From Castanea sativa (taxonomy: Eukaryota > Streptophyta > Magnoliopsida > Fagales > Fagaceae), in the NCBI RefSeq assembly GCF_040712315.1, contig NC_134016.1, positions 27,413,503 through 27,477,502 of the forward strand: a stretch of DNA of 64,000 bases. The letters run 5' to 3'. Made by a program: the position numbers and the translations under genes. The notes under the pieces were generated by a model. The model was not told the DNA's origin. It did no database searches and saw only the letters and a program-made list of their open reading frames with translations. The first letter of the stretch is position 1; each line of letters starts with the position of its first letter. Shown in pieces: positions 1 to 15,505 of the stretch.

Positions 1-59
1 AAGGAAAGTGAAGAAGTATTGTCTTAGAAATAATATTATTATAAAGAATGAGGAAATAA

Positions 60-545
60 TGTCCCGGGATCTATGCTAGACATATCCTCATGTGACCATG
101 CAAACACTTCTAGTGGATTTAAAGTGGAACCAATTTTAATTAAGAATGGATTCTCACAATTTTCCTAATTAAGAGTTTCAAGCATTGGTTTCATAGGTTC
201 AATTTTTCTTGCCAATTTTTTATTAATTTCATTTTCAAATTCATTGGAATCATTTAATTGCAAAATTTAAATATTATAGGACACATCAAAATAAGCCAAA
301 TCAAAATTCATCTTATTAAAAATATTGAAAAATACATTAGAACTTGCGTTATAGGATATTTTTCCTATGACTTTAGGAAAACCAACCCAAGTCCAAATGC
401 TAGAGTGCCCATCAGTAGGTAGGGTGAATGTAGGCGGATCACTTGGCTCCTCATAGATGATGGTTGGCACATTCCCCTCCATCTTAGATGTCAATAGTGT
501 CGCCATTGCTTTAGCATTCACGTAGTCCATCCATTCAACTTCCTC
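60..545 (-). pseudogene. Ty3-gypsy pol remnant (pre-RT region)
   Basis: Read on the minus strand, 530 to 267 is open and contains MDYVNAKAMATLL and a tract ending in FDVSYNI. After a stop, the reading continues as IKIGSTLNPLEVFAWSHEDM followed by SSIDPGT. The pattern FAW-(S/T)-(H/Y)-(E/K)-DM-x-x-IDP is typical of the linker just before reverse transcriptase in plant gypsy polyproteins. No RT palm follows towards base 1, and there are frame breaks, so this is a fragment running off or ending at the window edge. The family assignment is by recalled motif and is moderate. The plus-strand reading at 586-807 shows no domain and is left out. Confidence 0.45.
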
Positions 546-1121
546 TTAAACCTCCTCAATCAGCACCCTTGACTTTTACTTAAAAGTGAGCTTCTCCTCA
601 AAGAATATCTTCCAACTAGGCACATCCTGCCCTTTTGTCCATCCAAGGTTCAGCAAAGTCAGAAAAGGGAAAATTTCCTCCTTCCCTCACAAAGTTCCTA
701 TTGAGGGTACTATGGGCGCAAGTGCCCAAGATGGGCCTTTTCGAGTTTCCCCAAAAATTTGTTGGAAGTACACCTCGGCCTTAAGTGAACCGGGCGAAGG
801 ATGTTAGTTGAGTCGTTACCTAGATTAGGTCTAAGAACTATATGCATAACTCCCTTATTGTTCAAATTGTTGGACATCCTAGTCCAAATTGTTCTACATA
901 CAAATAAAATTACAATAAATTCTTAAAACAGAGAAAAAAGATCATAAATTTTTTGTACTTATCCGAATTACTGACTAGCATATTACATGCTTATATATTA
1001 AATAATGTATCATGTCCATCCATCTGTAAATAAGAGCGAGAATCTAATCCCAGTCGAGCCAAATCCAAGAATTCAAATTGATTGGGGAAAAAAATCCTGT
1101 GTATTTTTCTCTATTCATCGG
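546..1121. other. spacer downstream of the RLK gene
   Basis: AT-rich intergenic DNA between the gypsy remnant and the stop codon of the receptor kinase. It should hold the kinase 3' UTR. I see no gene and no single convincing poly(A) signal. Confidence 0.5.
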
Positions 1122-3303
1122 TCACTCTAAATTTACATCATGAAGATCCTGAAGAAGCTTGCTTGATGAAGAATGGTCTCCGCTGATCTCATCCTTACTT
1201 TGGACAGAAAAAGAGGAATCAATCCATGGCCCATTCATTGACATGTCTCTCTGCGTTTGACTGTCATGCAAAAAGGTGGAGCTCACGTGTGTTTGGCTGT
1301 CGTGTGAAAGCTTCTCAAAAGCTTTAAACCTTGGATCCAGGTATGTTTCACTGCGCTTTATTATTGGTGCTTGAACTGCACATTTTCCTTCAATCATACT
1401 TACTACGGAAGACATTGATGGTCTGAGAGTGGGAGAGGGGTTGGTGCATAAAAGACCCAAGCTGAGCATCCTCATTGCCTCTTCAGGGGAGTAGCTTGAA
1501 CCAAGTCTTGGATCCACAAGTTCGAGTAGGTTTCCTTGCTCTTGTAAGACATAGGCCTTCAATTGCATGTAAAAGAGCAAAGATAAACATTCATGATGTC
1601 ATGCATACTTGCCAAGTTGGTAAGTAGAGAAGATGATGAGCATGAAAGTGTATTAATGTATATACAAGATAGAAAAGAATTTCTGTATCTTCCCAAATTA
1701 AGCAACTTTTTACTCACTTTAAAGAAAATATAACAGTAACAATTGTCAACAAAAAAGGATCCTCTAAGAATGGCTTAATATTTACCCAGTCAAGAAGATA
1801 AACAAACTCCTCCTTTGGCCTGTAATTGGTGTTGCTTTTCCCGCTAACAATCTCCAAAGCTACTACTCCAAAGCTATAAACATCTGCTTTATCAGTCAAG
1901 TAACCCCTCATGGCATATTCAGGAGCCATATAACCTCTGAAGAAAAACAGATGGCACTAGAATAGTGAGTATGTGTGCCAGCTAAGAGAGGCTTTCTAAT
2001 ATCCCATTACAAAAACATCTAAAACATTTTCTAAATATAAGTGAAAGGTTTTCTGCTCACATATTCGACAGTATAAAATGAAAGTGCAACGTATTATATC
2101 ACAACTCTCTTTGACCCCGCAAAAAGTGCGAGTTTTTGAGCATTTGGTATGATTTTTTTTAACAAGAAATAATGGACAAAATTTCTCTCCAAATCAAGTT
2201 GGAGAACTCTCTTTCAACTTGCTACATGGTTGTATATAATGACCATCTACATATATTAAATCACACGATTCATTAAATAATATAAACAAGTCAAGTGAAT
2301 ATTAAATAATTTATGTAACTAAAAGTACTCATGGATAGTTTTTCATGTTGCCACATAGTGGGTTGGAGGAACTTTCCTCTAACCCAATTTGGAGGGACAC
2401 TCTGTCCACAGAATTATTTGTATTGTTTGCACTACCTATGTTAAAATTTATTATACCAGAAACCAGTTGTATTTCAAGAAGCTAAATAAAGGTGGAGAGA
2501 GAGAGAGAGAACTCACATTGTTCCGGCTATTCGTGTACTAATATGCGTCTGCTCTCCTTCATCAAGCTTAGCTAAACCAAAGTCAGATATCTTGGCATTT
2601 AGATCCTTATCAAGGAGCACATTTGTTGCCTTTATGTCTCTGTGAACAATTTTCAACCTTGATTCCTCATGAAGATAAGCTAACCCCCTGGCTATTCCCA
2701 AGCATATCTTCCTCCTCGTTGGCCAATCCAAATGTAGCTGGTGCTCCTCACGACCTAAAATTGGAAACCGAGAGAGAGAGTTTTCAACAATAAGTCTTAC
2801 TCTCGATATATATAAACAAGGTGGATGTTAGTGAAGGACTTACCAAAAAGTGCACGGGCAAGACTGTTGTTTTCCATGTATTCATATATTAGTAACAACT
2901 GGTTTCCTTCAATACAACATCCATAAAGCCTCACAAGATTTGGATGTTGCAATGCAGATATCATGCCTATCTCTGTAACAAATTCACGGTTCCCTTGCTT
3001 CGATTTGGAGGATAGCTGCTTAACAGCAATTAAAGCACCGTCTGATAGTACACCCTAAGAACAAGAAAAGCAATTTCATATTCATATTTTTACTATTTTG
3101 CGTTAGTACTCACACCATTGACATGGCCAAAATGTTGCTAGTATTAACACCTGCCAATAATTAATATCAATAATCCATAATTACCTTGTAAACTGGGCCA
3201 AAGCCTCCTTCACCTATCTTATTTGCAGGGTCAAAGTTCCCAGTGGCAGCTTTAATATGTCGTAAAGTAAAATAACCTGTTTGTAAATCTAGACCACGTA
3301 GTT
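1122..3303 (-). other. RLK kinase-domain exons
   Basis: Five exons cover the protein kinase. Visible in order: the glycine-rich loop, the catalytic Lys in AVKQL, the HRD loop, the DFG segment, the APE motif, and a C-terminal tail rich in Ser ending LHDVNLE. The last exon (1556-1122) carries the region after kinase subdomain XI. The tail repeats the motif HDSQT twice, about ten residues apart. Confidence 0.85.
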
Positions 3304-6300
3304 CTGTAAGAAGATAAAAGAAGTTAAAAAATTTCCAAGAGAGAGAGAATAATAGAAATTATAGATGATAAAAGGCAAACATATTGTTTCATCACAAAAG
3401 TTTGCATGAAGTTTGTTTTTTGCCCATAAACTTTAATAAGTTATTATTTTGTCCCTAAACTATTGAAACATTACACTTTCGACCTTAAATTTCAAGAAGA
3501 TTTTTTTTTTTGTCCCTTAACTACTGAATAAAATTACCTTTTCCTCTTTAAAAATATTTTTCATACAATGCGTTTAACCGATAGTTAACTACCACATGTT
3601 CACCTTGTGTTTGTGTCCTTTTCCTTCTTCCTTTTTTGTTTAAATGTAATGGCCAAGGTCAAACATCTCAAATTCTCTAATGCTAAAAATAGTACCACCT
3701 AGTTAGACAAATATGATAAAAACAAGAGTGGATGGAAAGACATAATGTGCAATGTTTTAAATAGCTTAGGGACAAAAACAAACTTGAAGAAAACTTTTGA
3801 ATGAAAACAATACTTTTGCTATGATAAAATGTATTTCTACAAGGTAAACAGTGTCAAGAACATAGAAAAACACACATCCATAAAAAAGAAGGATCACTAT
3901 GTCTTTCTATTGGACTGTTAAGATCAATTAAACCAAAATACAGTTGATTATGAATCTTTGCCAAGTGTTGATTTTGCATCATCTTCTTGATGTATAATAT
4001 CAAAAAACACTTAATAGTTGTGAATAGGAAATACCAAATATAAGTTGAAATGAGATTGAGGATCCCACGGTAAATTAATCATTGCACAGTACAATGCCTA
4101 TGCCTAGTGTTGCCCTTCTGCATTGCTAAAAGAGCTGAACCTTCTATTAGCCAATAATACCTTTAAGGAGCAAAGTGTTCTTTGATTTTTTTCCTGTAAC
4201 TAGATCCTCTAGAACCACAAGAATCCTTAGTTAAAATGGGATTCCAACTCAATACCATTTTTTGAGATTTTGAGAAGAGTTTCTCTTTGGAGAGCACAAT
4301 ATGATGAAAGTTGTAAGTTGTGTTCGGGGGCAGTTATTGTCTATCATTGGCCTCTATGGTAGAATTAGTTGGGGGCCTGAGTAGCAGCAATTTACCATGT
4401 GGAGGATGTAATTGGTTCAAGTCTACTTATCCTCAACTCGTGAAGTTAGTTGAAGCAAAGCTATATGATAGTACCCAATTTTTCCAATACAGTAGTTTGA
4501 TATATGATTTATCATTCTTATATAGAAACAGTGTTTCAGGGAGTCAAATCTGTTATGGCACTAGATCTAGTATTTTGATGTGTGTGTGTGTGTGTGTGTG
4601 GAGAGAGAGAGAGTAGGTGGTGGATTGGCTTGAATGCCTAAGCTACAGAAAAAGATCCCGGGGCATTTATCTATGTAGTGTAGATGTGAGTGCATGTATG
4701 AGTGAGAAAGTAATTAATTAAAAAACCATAGACACATCTGCTTATTCTATTTCCAACTTGCAATTTCCAACCATCAAAAAGTCCCTAGACGGTACTTTCT
4801 CCACATCTTTTTTTTATTAAAAAAAATGCGATTGATCTTACCTTTATCTTCAAGGTCTTTCTTCCCTAAGTAACCTTTCATCCGAAGAAACACCAAAATC
4901 AATACAAGGATCACACATGATGCAAGTACAATGCCAACAATAGCTCCAACCGATAGGCCCCCGCCAACATCAAAGTCTATAAAAGGAGAGGAATTACGTA
5001 CATGCAAGTTAATGACAAAAAAGGTAGAAATCCTAAATTTCAGGAAAAACTTACTTGGTGTCACTTCAATGGCAGATATAAGAGGTCCATAGACACCTTT
5101 GACAGGAACGGAAGTAGTTCCTTTCCCTGCCCAGTAAAAATGAATCTCCAGAGTGCTACCACTTACAAGAACATCATCAAATTCTTTAACTTTGGGTCTA
5201 CCAACACCTCCAGCTTCCTCCACAATGTTGAAGTCCTTCAACACCAACTTTCCCTGGAAAAAATAAAAATTAAAAAAATTAAAAAGAAAAGGAAATGTCA
5301 AATTAAAACTTTGCAAGCTCCAGCGGGAAGATGAACATCCTTTCTCTTTTCAAACCAAGAAAATCTTGGAAGGCATCATATAACAAGCTATATTTTAATC
5401 ATGAAAATCCTCCGTCAACTCACTTGAATCGAGACATTAAATATGCGCCTCCCCAGGCTGCTAAAATTCTGGTCATTAGAAAACATTATTTCAGCAAAGT
5501 GGAGCTTTACTTTGTAACTTCCCTTTCGCAAGCAAAGGCCATAGTACCTAAGTGATAAAGGGGCAACTCGAGCTGTCTCATAGATACCAGTCACATTCAG
5601 AGAAAATGTATTCTGTGCAAGGTATGGAGTACTGTCCTTGTCCATGAAGACCCCTGTGCTGCTATAACCCCATTCTTCAGAAATAGAACTAAATTGTGAT
5701 CGCCCATCTGTATTTATGTCCTGCTCATATTCATTCCCCTCAAATTTTTTTGTTACTCCTCCACAATTAATAAACAAGGAATAATCTGCAGAGATAAGAG
5801 TAAGTGTGTGATACAAAAGTTCCATCAGTGTCACAAGTAACTTAAATAGTAAACTACTAAAGTTCATAAAAGCACAATCTGATATGTATCTTTACTTACG
5901 TTTTGGTTTTTTCGAACAGGGAAGGCCCTTCTTCAAGCACCAAGGAATTCTAGAATTTGAAAAGGTTAGGTCCAATCAAATAATTTTGTTTTTGATGCAT
6001 TTTGAGCAGACAGAGTAAACGTGTCTTAGGAAGTTAAAAAACTTACGAGTTGCTCTCCACAGATGAATAACTAGAAACCAAATTCCTGTTTCATTTTAAG
6101 GATACATTGTTGGCAATACAAGACAATGAATATGTTAGTCATTTTTACATTTTACTTAGCATTGATATAATAGGAATTAATAGTGATTTTTTTCCCATCC
6201 TTTTTAGGAAAAGCTTTGACTACAAAAGTGATTAATACAGAAGGAACTTACACATGTGACCGTGTCTCACAATTAATCTGAGGTGACCCTGAAAAATTGT

Positions 6301-9300
6301 TGTAAGATATATCCCTGCAATACATTTCATCATGACATTATGAAAAAATAACTGGGAAAGAATGAGAATTCAAAAAGCTCACAGGTCAAACACGACTCAC
6401 ACAAGATCTCACAATTAAAAACAAGTGCATTGACAAATTTAGAGCCTAATGAAATAAAGATTCTGGACTTAAATTAGACCTACCAATTATGTTTTGTGTA
6501 CTCCAATACCCGTTTCGGCACTTCTCCACTTAATGAGTTGTTGGTTAAGTACCTACATCCATAAAATGTTTGTGTCATGTCTTTTCCTGCCTAATGAGTA
6601 GTCACAGTGAAGGATCCAAACAGGGACAATTTGAGAAATAAATTAAACATAAAACATTGCGTAATTGAACTAATTTTTGCTCTGTGCCATACATGTCATC
6701 TAGGTCTCGATCCCAAAATGCTTCTGGAATTGGACCACTCAAATTATTGAAGCTCAGGTCTCTACAAGAAAATAAAATTTTCATATTATCAAAAATATAT
6801 AAATTACAGAAAATGGAATTCAATTCATTAAACAAGATTTATATTTTATTTTGTTGTACTATCATATTCAGGCAAAATTTGATACCCCAAAATGCAGTTT
6901 CTTACAGAAATAAAGCCATCAGCACAAAGTTTAGCAGTAAATATTACACTTTTTCCCATTAAATGTTGAGAAAAATTACCATTCATTCAGTGACAAATAG
7001 GCAATAGGCAGAATTCAAATATAATGCATAAACAGTAGAATTTATTGAATTGAAATGATTCAATTGCCACTGGATTGCCACAAGTCCGTCTAGTATCTTG
7101 AAGTCTTCAAAATAAAATATTCTATCCATGGATAACATAAAGAGAAACAAGAGGCAAAAATATTGGAAAGAAAAGTTCAATGAGAGAGAGAGAGAGAGAG
7201 GAGAGAGAGAATAAAGAATAAATAGATAAACTGTGGTCAAGTTAGCCTAGTTTTAAAAGAGAGAACAATTTCATTTTCAGCTACATGATTCCCTTTTATG
7301 AGAATAAGAAATTTTCTTGCTAAAAATAGCATACAAAATAATTGCAAATAAATCAAGCAACCCTTTTTCCTTTCTCTAAGAATAAAAGGACCGGGGGTGG
7401 AGGGGGGGGGTGAAGAAGAAGAAAGAGTAATCTTAACATGCTTAACCCCTCATATTACATCAAAAAGAAGTTAATCCCAAACCAACCTCTATCATGGAAA
7501 GAGGATAAATATCACTAAGTTTGGTCAATTAATTAGTAGGCAGATATTAGAAATAATGTGATGCTTTATTCCTTTACGTGTTTGGTTTCCCTATAAGTAC
7601 GGAAAAAGTGTTCAATTCCCTATTGATAGAATTGAACATACATCAGATATCCATATGCCGTCTGACCTCTCTTTCATTGAATAAAAATCTCGAAGTTTAT
7701 ATGTTGGTAGCAGTCAATCATCTCAAAATAATGAACAGTAGTGTTGACAATCAATAACAACTTGAACAACAAATTGAAACTCCATTTTGTTCATCTCAAG
7801 TCACTTCATAACACTTGTCAGAATAAACCATATAAGATGTCTCATAATGAGAGAAGCGAGAACATAATAGTAATCAAACTAGATATAGAAAAAGAAATTC
7901 CCAAGTAAAACGTCTCTATGAGTATACCCATTTTAAGAAACTTACAATCGCTTCAAAGATTTTAACTCGCCGATGTAATCTGGGAGTATATCAGTGATTA
8001 AGCAATTTCTTAGAACCCTGAGGCACAGGAATAAGACAAAAATCAGAAGGTTAACAAAACTGAAAAGTTAATTACCTAGGATTATTTGTTGCAAGAAAAC
8101 AAGTAAGAAATATAACTTACAAATATTTTAACTTTTTCAAATCCTTCAAATTAGGAAATTCAATACTCAATCCTTTCAAATCAGATATCATCCTGACAAA
8201 AATGAAAGATTAGAAAAATCAGTTGAACCATCTTCGTACATTTCACATTTTGTACCAATCTATAAGACCGCCTAAGGAGCATGCACTCACAGCTCAGTTA
8301 AATTTGACAACAGGGATATGGTGACAGGGATGGGGCCCTCCATGAACGTGCCTTGCATATCACTGCAAGTGATTAATATTTCCTTAGATAACAAAAAAAA
8401 AAGTTTTGAAGTCAAAACTCCAAGAGGGAAAAAATGGCAGATAAAATTAATTAAGTACAATACTTACAGTCTATCAAGTTTGATCCAGTTCCCAATAAAA
8501 CCAGGTATCTTCCCTGATATTGCAGTCCCATCTATCCTACTGCAGGCCGTATCTCAAGTTTAGGAATCTTGGTATTCTGAAAGCTATATGTCCAACTAAT
8601 CATGTCAAATTGAATTACTTACAATTCAGTTAAATTCGTTAATTTTCCAAATGTTTCTGGTATTGTGCCCGTAAAATTGTTTGCATTAAGAACACTGCAA
8701 GATAAAGAAATATTCGGTCATGCATTTCCATGAGGCAAGGCAGCAAAATATTGTGGAAGCCTATAAAACAAGGTGCTGATGGTTAACATAGATACTATGT
8801 GTAAGGCATAGTCACAAATGACATCAAAAGCAAGATAGCCATCCATACAGATATGGGTTCAAACTTGAAATATCCAAAATGAATGACAATACAATCTTCA
8901 GTTTCATTGAACTCGGAGAAGACACAAAAACATACTAGTATCTGAATGAGATATACTTTTGCATGAACATGAATAACAGCTCGTTTGAGGAATTTATCTT
9001 GAAAAAATGCATTTGCATCATAAAAATCATACAACTGTATCAAACTGAAGAAAAGTTAAAAACTGGTAGAGTTAATAGAAATGAAAGGAAAGATTACAGA
9101 CCCCTGGATATTGTTAAAATCAATGAATTAGCTCATCATAATTAGCAATTATCTTCTATGGTTCTACTCAGTGTGTTTTCATTGCCCATTATGAATTACA
9201 AAACACTTTTTTTGCAGAAAAGATACTGCAGCTTATTAAACCAGAATGCATTATTAGTGAAATATTATTTCCCAGGGAGAGGAAAAAAAAAAGAAACAGA

Positions 9301-12300
9301 AAAAATAAATACAAAGAAGAAATTAAAATGGAAAATAAAGGCAAAAGTCTTACAGTCTCTTCAAGTTGCTCAAATTTCCTAGGTTTTCAGGAAGATGTCC
9401 ATCAAGCTGATTAGCTTCCAAAACCCTATAAAATGCAACTTAAACTGTAACCTAGGTTGTACACCATTCTTCTTTTAATTAAGCAATAAAATCTACATCA
9501 AGACTTACAGCTCCTCAAGTGAATCAATCTCACCAATTCCCTTAGGAATTTCACCGCTTAACCGGTTTCCTGAAAGGGACCTGCAGAATACCAACTGTTA
9601 GGAAATGACCAACCTGTTGACCCCTTTGGTCAACACCTATATGGAAAATAATAAAGGCTCTCATAGATACAAATGCAAAAAATAACTTACAGAATGACAA
9701 GAGGGAGCTGAGAGAAACTAGAAGGAATTGATCCACTGATGTAGTTGAAACTGAGATCACTGTTAAATGAAAGAAAATTCATTTGGTCTTTCTCAATTTC
9801 GAGGTCATAAGACAAAAAGGCCAATCTTTGATGAAGTCAAAATTTATAAAAATGGACTACATATTGTTTGGAAAAGGCTTACCAAGTTCCTTAATGAATG
9901 TATTAATGTGAATATCTACTCAGAAAACATAGAAGTATTTTTCATGGTAAATACAATATGGTTGGCATCGTGCATCAGTGTGTGCTTGGACTTGGCAACT
10001 AAATCTAGAAGATATATGAACCTGTCTGGTAGAATAATATACCCTTAGCTGGTTTTTGAGTATCCAATAGAAATTAAATGTTTCTGTTGTTTTAATGGTA
10101 GTTAGCCATATCATCATCAATTTAATAACAAGTAATGCTCTTAATTTTTACAAGTTCTAAGAAAGCCAACTGAAATCCTATGAGAAATATGGTAGTGTAC
10201 AGAATAAATGAAGAATGTGCGGCCACCTCAATAACTACTCTTCATAATAATAAAAAATCTCTATGGAAAATTCAGCAAAAATGATAATATGATGAGGTTA
10301 ATTAACTTCTTAAATGCAGAAAAAACACAAATGTTTCTCTTACAGTTCTTGCAGATTAGTAAGATTTCTAAAATCAGCTGGTAGAACTCCGCTTAGATTA
10401 AGACGCTTCAGCTGACTGTCATAGCAAATAAAGGAAAAAGCAGAAAAAAAAATTGAGACAAAGAGAACAAGAAACTGAATGCAATAAGAATCAGCATATA
10501 CAGAGACTACCAGTTTAATTAACTTTTCAAATTGGATTTAAATCTATTGAAGCTTTATGATGGAGGGTGAGATTAGGGACTTCGTTGGAGGGACAAAGGA
10601 AAGATTAAGTTGCTTAAAGTAGGCTAGGGGTGTTTCAACTCTTCAATAGACACTCTTGAAAAATACCTCTCGGTTTACACTTATATTGGATTATCTAAAC
10701 CAATACAGATTACACTTGCTTGCCTATTTATAGTTAGATAAGGATGCATGCTATTAGCTAGTTTAAAGCCATAGGCTCCTGGCCCATGTGCAACTAACTA
10801 GGCTCCTATGTAACTAATTAGGCTTCTAGCTTATCCTAAACAACCTTTGCTACAACTAGTACAAGCTTATTAATTGTTACTAAAGCTCAAGTACTAGAAT
10901 AAAGAAGTCAGGTAGCTAGGATGCATTGCATCAGTTCAGTCCAGAAATTTCCCATCAAAATAATTTTTTGCCATCCAGTTGCGCGATGGTGTATTTTATG
11001 TGCAACAAGTATATATATAGGCTCAAATACTAGGTAACCCAATTTTTTTCCATCACTTAATACATAGGCTCCATTTCAATATATATATATGTTGCTAAGT
11101 AATAAACTTCATTGAAAAAAGTATAAGGAAAAAAAAGAGACAGAAACAAGGCACACAGGCAGTGTGCTACAAGGCAACAAAGAAAAAAAAAACATTAGAC
11201 AGAAATGAAAGTACAAATATCAAGCATATCAAGAAGAGCAAATATCAAGCATATCAAGAAGAGAAACAAAAGTAACAACACCCGAAGCATTTGCCCATTC
11301 AAACAAAGTCTGAAAGAAAAAGAGCTTCAACTCATGAATCAATCTTCATCCCCTTCAAAAGTACATTTATTCCTTTCCCTCTATATGACCTACATAAGAC
11401 AATGAGAGATCATGCTCCAAAGCACCTCTGATATGAGTCTATTAAACTTGCCTGACCAACTCACTATAAGTTCCACAACACTATGTGGCATGACCCAATG
11501 AACCCCAAAAAGGGATCACACCATTTTCCATAACTCTTAAGCTACTGGAAATGTAGAAGTAAGTGATTACTAGTCTCCCTGTTCCACTTACATATGCAAC
11601 ACCAATCCATCACCACCAGTTTTCGCCTCCTTAAATTATCAATCGTTAAAATTTTCCCTAACGCTGCTGTCCAAATAAAGAAACTGAGCTTTGTAGGCAC
11701 CTTTGGTTTTCGCAAAAAGTTTCAAAAGAATAGGTGATTAGAGGTTGTAAAGGTTTATAAAAAGAGAGAGCGTTAAAAACACATCAAGGAGAAAATTTCC
11801 AGCACATTTTATTCACCCCATTCCTTCTCAAAGAACCTGCATATATAAGGTCCACAAAAGAGGCAACTGATTCTAACTCCCAATCTTGAACCAGCTGAAT
11901 AAAACTAATATTCCAATGGAAAGTGCCCCAGAAGACAACAGCAACTCAGCCATTGAAGCTTCCTTGTTACTAGCAATATTGAAAAGCTCTGAGAAAATAT
12001 TCTCCAAAGGAAGTCCCTCACACCAAAGGCCATGCGAAAATCTAATAGAAGAACCATCCCCCATCTTGAAGATGATACAAGGATAAAAATCATCCCCACC
12101 CCTTCTTGATATAATTTCACAAACCAACCCTATAGGGCCCTGCACCCTATGAGATCACCAACCCAAACATGCTACCATATTTAGTATCAATTACCCTTCT
12201 CCACAAGGCATTCCTTTCCATAGCTATCTCCACAATCATTTCCCCAACAAAGACTTGTTAAATAAAACCAAATCCCGAACACCCAATCCCCCATTTTGAA

Positions 12301-15300
12301 CTGGTACACAAATAGTCTTCAACTTTACCAAGTGATACTTAAACTCATCTCCTAATCCTATCCACACAAAATCCCTTTGTAATTTTTCAATACATCTAGC
12401 AATATTCACCGGGATAGGAAACAGAGATAAGTAGAAGGTAGGCAGGCTGGAAAAGGTGCTCTTTATTAAAGTGATACAGCCCCCCTAAGAAAGACATAAT
12501 CTTTTCCACCCAACCAATCACCGCTCCATTTTCTCCAACACTCCAATCCAAACTTCTTTTGCCATAAAGTAGCAAATAAGGAAAGACCCAAATAGGTCAT
12601 AGGTAATTTAGCTACTTTGCATCTAAAAATGCCAGCCAATGCTTCTACATTGAGAGCATCACCAACTGAAACCAATTTAGATTTCCCAAAATTTATCTTC
12701 AGGCCTAAAATAATCTAAAACTAAACAAAAACTGGTTTCAAATGCCAAATTTGCTTTGGATCCGCTCCACAAAAAATTGAAGTACTATCTGCAAAGAGGA
12801 GATGATCTCTAAACGTTTCCAGGCACTTCTGCCCACCAAGAAACTTGAAATAAAGTTGCCAATCCTAGCCCTCTCAAACATCTGGCTAAGGGCATAATAA
12901 TAACAAACAAGTGAGGGGATAAAGGGTCTCCCTGTCTCAATCCCTGTGAACTATCGAAGAATCCACCCTGACTACCATTCACAAGCACCAAAAATGGAAC
13001 CGTGGAAATACATGAGAATATCCACTACCTCCATTAAGCACCAAACCCACACTGTCAAAGCAAATATGACAAGAAATTCCAATGCACATGATCATACACT
13101 TTCTCTAAGTCTGCTGCACAATACTCCTGGTAATCCTGATTTAAGGCAGCTATCTAAGCATTTATTGGCAATCAACACTGAGTTCAAAATCTGTTGTTCT
13201 TTGACAAAAGCATTTTGAGGCTCAGGCACCACTTTATCAAGCACCTTTTCAAGCATAATGCCCAAAACCTTTGTCAGGATCTTATAGACCCAATAATCAG
13301 ACAAATCGGCCAAAAATCCTTAGCCTCCACAGCCCTAGGCTTTTTTGGAATGAGAGTGATGAAGGTAACATTGAGACATTTTTCAAAATTACCATGAGCA
13401 TGGAGATAATGAAATACCTTCATAATATCTCCCTTCAAAATACCCCAACAGGATTGGAAAAAAGCCATCATGGACATATCAAGACTGGAGCCTTATCCCT
13501 ATTCATATTGGATAGTACCTCAAACACCTCATCCTCTGTTAAACATCTTTCCAGCTAGCTACACACATCGTCTTCCAAAACAGGAAAAAAAAAATCATCC
13601 CATCCAAGTATCCAACAAAGGCCTATGAACTCTAGACTCCGAATATATAGTCTTATAAAAATCCACTATCTTCTCTTTGATGGTATCCTGAATTCCTGAT
13701 TAGTGATCTCCCCCTATCCACCACTAATCGCCCTATGATCTTGTTGTAGCGATGAGAGTTTGCAAGTCTATTGAAGAACTTTGTATTTTGACCCCTTTCC
13801 TTCAAACATAGTAGTTGAGATTTTTGTCTCCAACTAATTTCCTCCATCAACATAATTCTCTCAATATCCGCTTTGGCCTGATCACATTAGCGTTGTTCCC
13901 CCTCTAGCAAACAGCAGTTTGTTCCCTAATATTTGTGGAGATAGTATAGAGGTTTGTGGTGGTGGTGGTGGTGGTGGTGGAGGGTGAGAAGCTGGTGAGG
14001 GGGAGAGAAGACCTCATGATCTCATTCCAAAGGCAATATTATTGATAATTAAAGGTTAAGTTGTGTGTAACCTACCATTTTTTGTCTGCAACTACTATTA
14101 TTGTATCAATAGTAAAGCATCAAGCTAACATATTTGCAAACTATTTTCTAGATTCTAGCTATAGATGAACTGCATAAATAAATATTTGTAAACATTTTAT
14201 GTGCATTATTATCAAGAAAAAATTGGAGAATGTGAAAGAAAAACAAAGCTCATACATGTGTGTGATGCTGCAAACAGTGCCTCCGCTGAGAGAACAGTTG
14301 CATGTGACATTGCTTAGCATGTCTTCCGTAATGAATCTGTTGACACTTTCCTTAGTACTGCAGATATTTTCATTGATCTTCCAATTTAGGTTTTTTAATT
14401 TTGAGTTTATTGCTTCAAGAGCTTTCACTGTTAGATACAAAGTCAATTAGTAAAATGCATTTATATACATATTATGGAAGTTATAGAAAAAAAAATTATA
14501 AAAAAAAAAAAACAAATTAGAGAACATCCAAGTGAAAAAAGAAACAAAATGCCAAAAAAAATTTTATAATCATCTTATTAAAACAAAAAAAGAAAACATA
14601 TATTATGTAGCACAGTTTCTAAGAAGCAATATGACATGCGAGTGATTAGATAACTAACGTCTGTACATATACTTCAATAATCACATCCCTCTTTGGGAAT
14701 GCATGCATATCACTGGGTCCCAAAAGAAAGTAATCCACTGGGTCCCAAAGTAAAGAAAGAATCCAAGTATGATCCTCTTTTTTATCTAACTCTTGTAAAA
14801 GTTAAAACACCATATTTTTATTTGAGTAAATTTCAATTCATATTTTATAGTTTGACCCTATCACAATTTAATTTATAAAGTGAATTGCTACATTTTGATT
14901 TGGATTCTGTCCAAATTTACAATTTCTGAAAAGAGAAAGTTTTTGTAATAATTGAAAGTTTGTATACTAAATTGTAATAGAATCAAACAAGAGTGGGTAC
15001 ATTGCAATTGTTTCTTTTTATTTAATAAACTCACATGAAATATACATAGTCACACCCTTTCTTACATCCTTTCTCACAACTATCTTACGTGATCGACTGT
15101 GAATGGTGGGTTCATGTAAAAGTGAACCAGTCTATCATTATTTGCCATATAAATTGGTAGTAGAAAAGATTGTAGTCCTAGAACTTCTCTATAGACTAAG
15201 CTAATAATTAGTGTCATTTCAGATTGCAATTCCAACATGCTTAATAATCAAACGAATCTTTGACATTTTTTTCATTGATACACACGAATCTTTGACATGT

Positions 15301-15466
15301 TAGTATATCAAATCGTCAAAAACTAAAATGAATAACATTTTTTTTTTTTAAATTCCTGGTCTGACCAAAAGATATATGTTGGGCATGATAGTCAAAATAG
15401 TGGTTGGAACATCAAGCTAGAATGTCAAGCAGATTCTAATTGCAAGAAAATTAATAACAGTTTACA

Positions 15467-15505
<39 letters not shown>

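Noticed and set aside
586..807. 73-aa plus-strand ORF near the left edge
   Set aside because: No recognisable domain; overlaps the upstream part of the gypsy remnant region on the other strand.
4320..4616. 98-aa plus-strand ORF ending in a (TG)(GA) repeat
   Set aside because: Lies in an intron of the minus-strand kinase and ends in translated microsatellite.
5002..5555. Plus-strand ORFs over the malectin exons
   Set aside because: Antisense shadows of confirmed coding exons.
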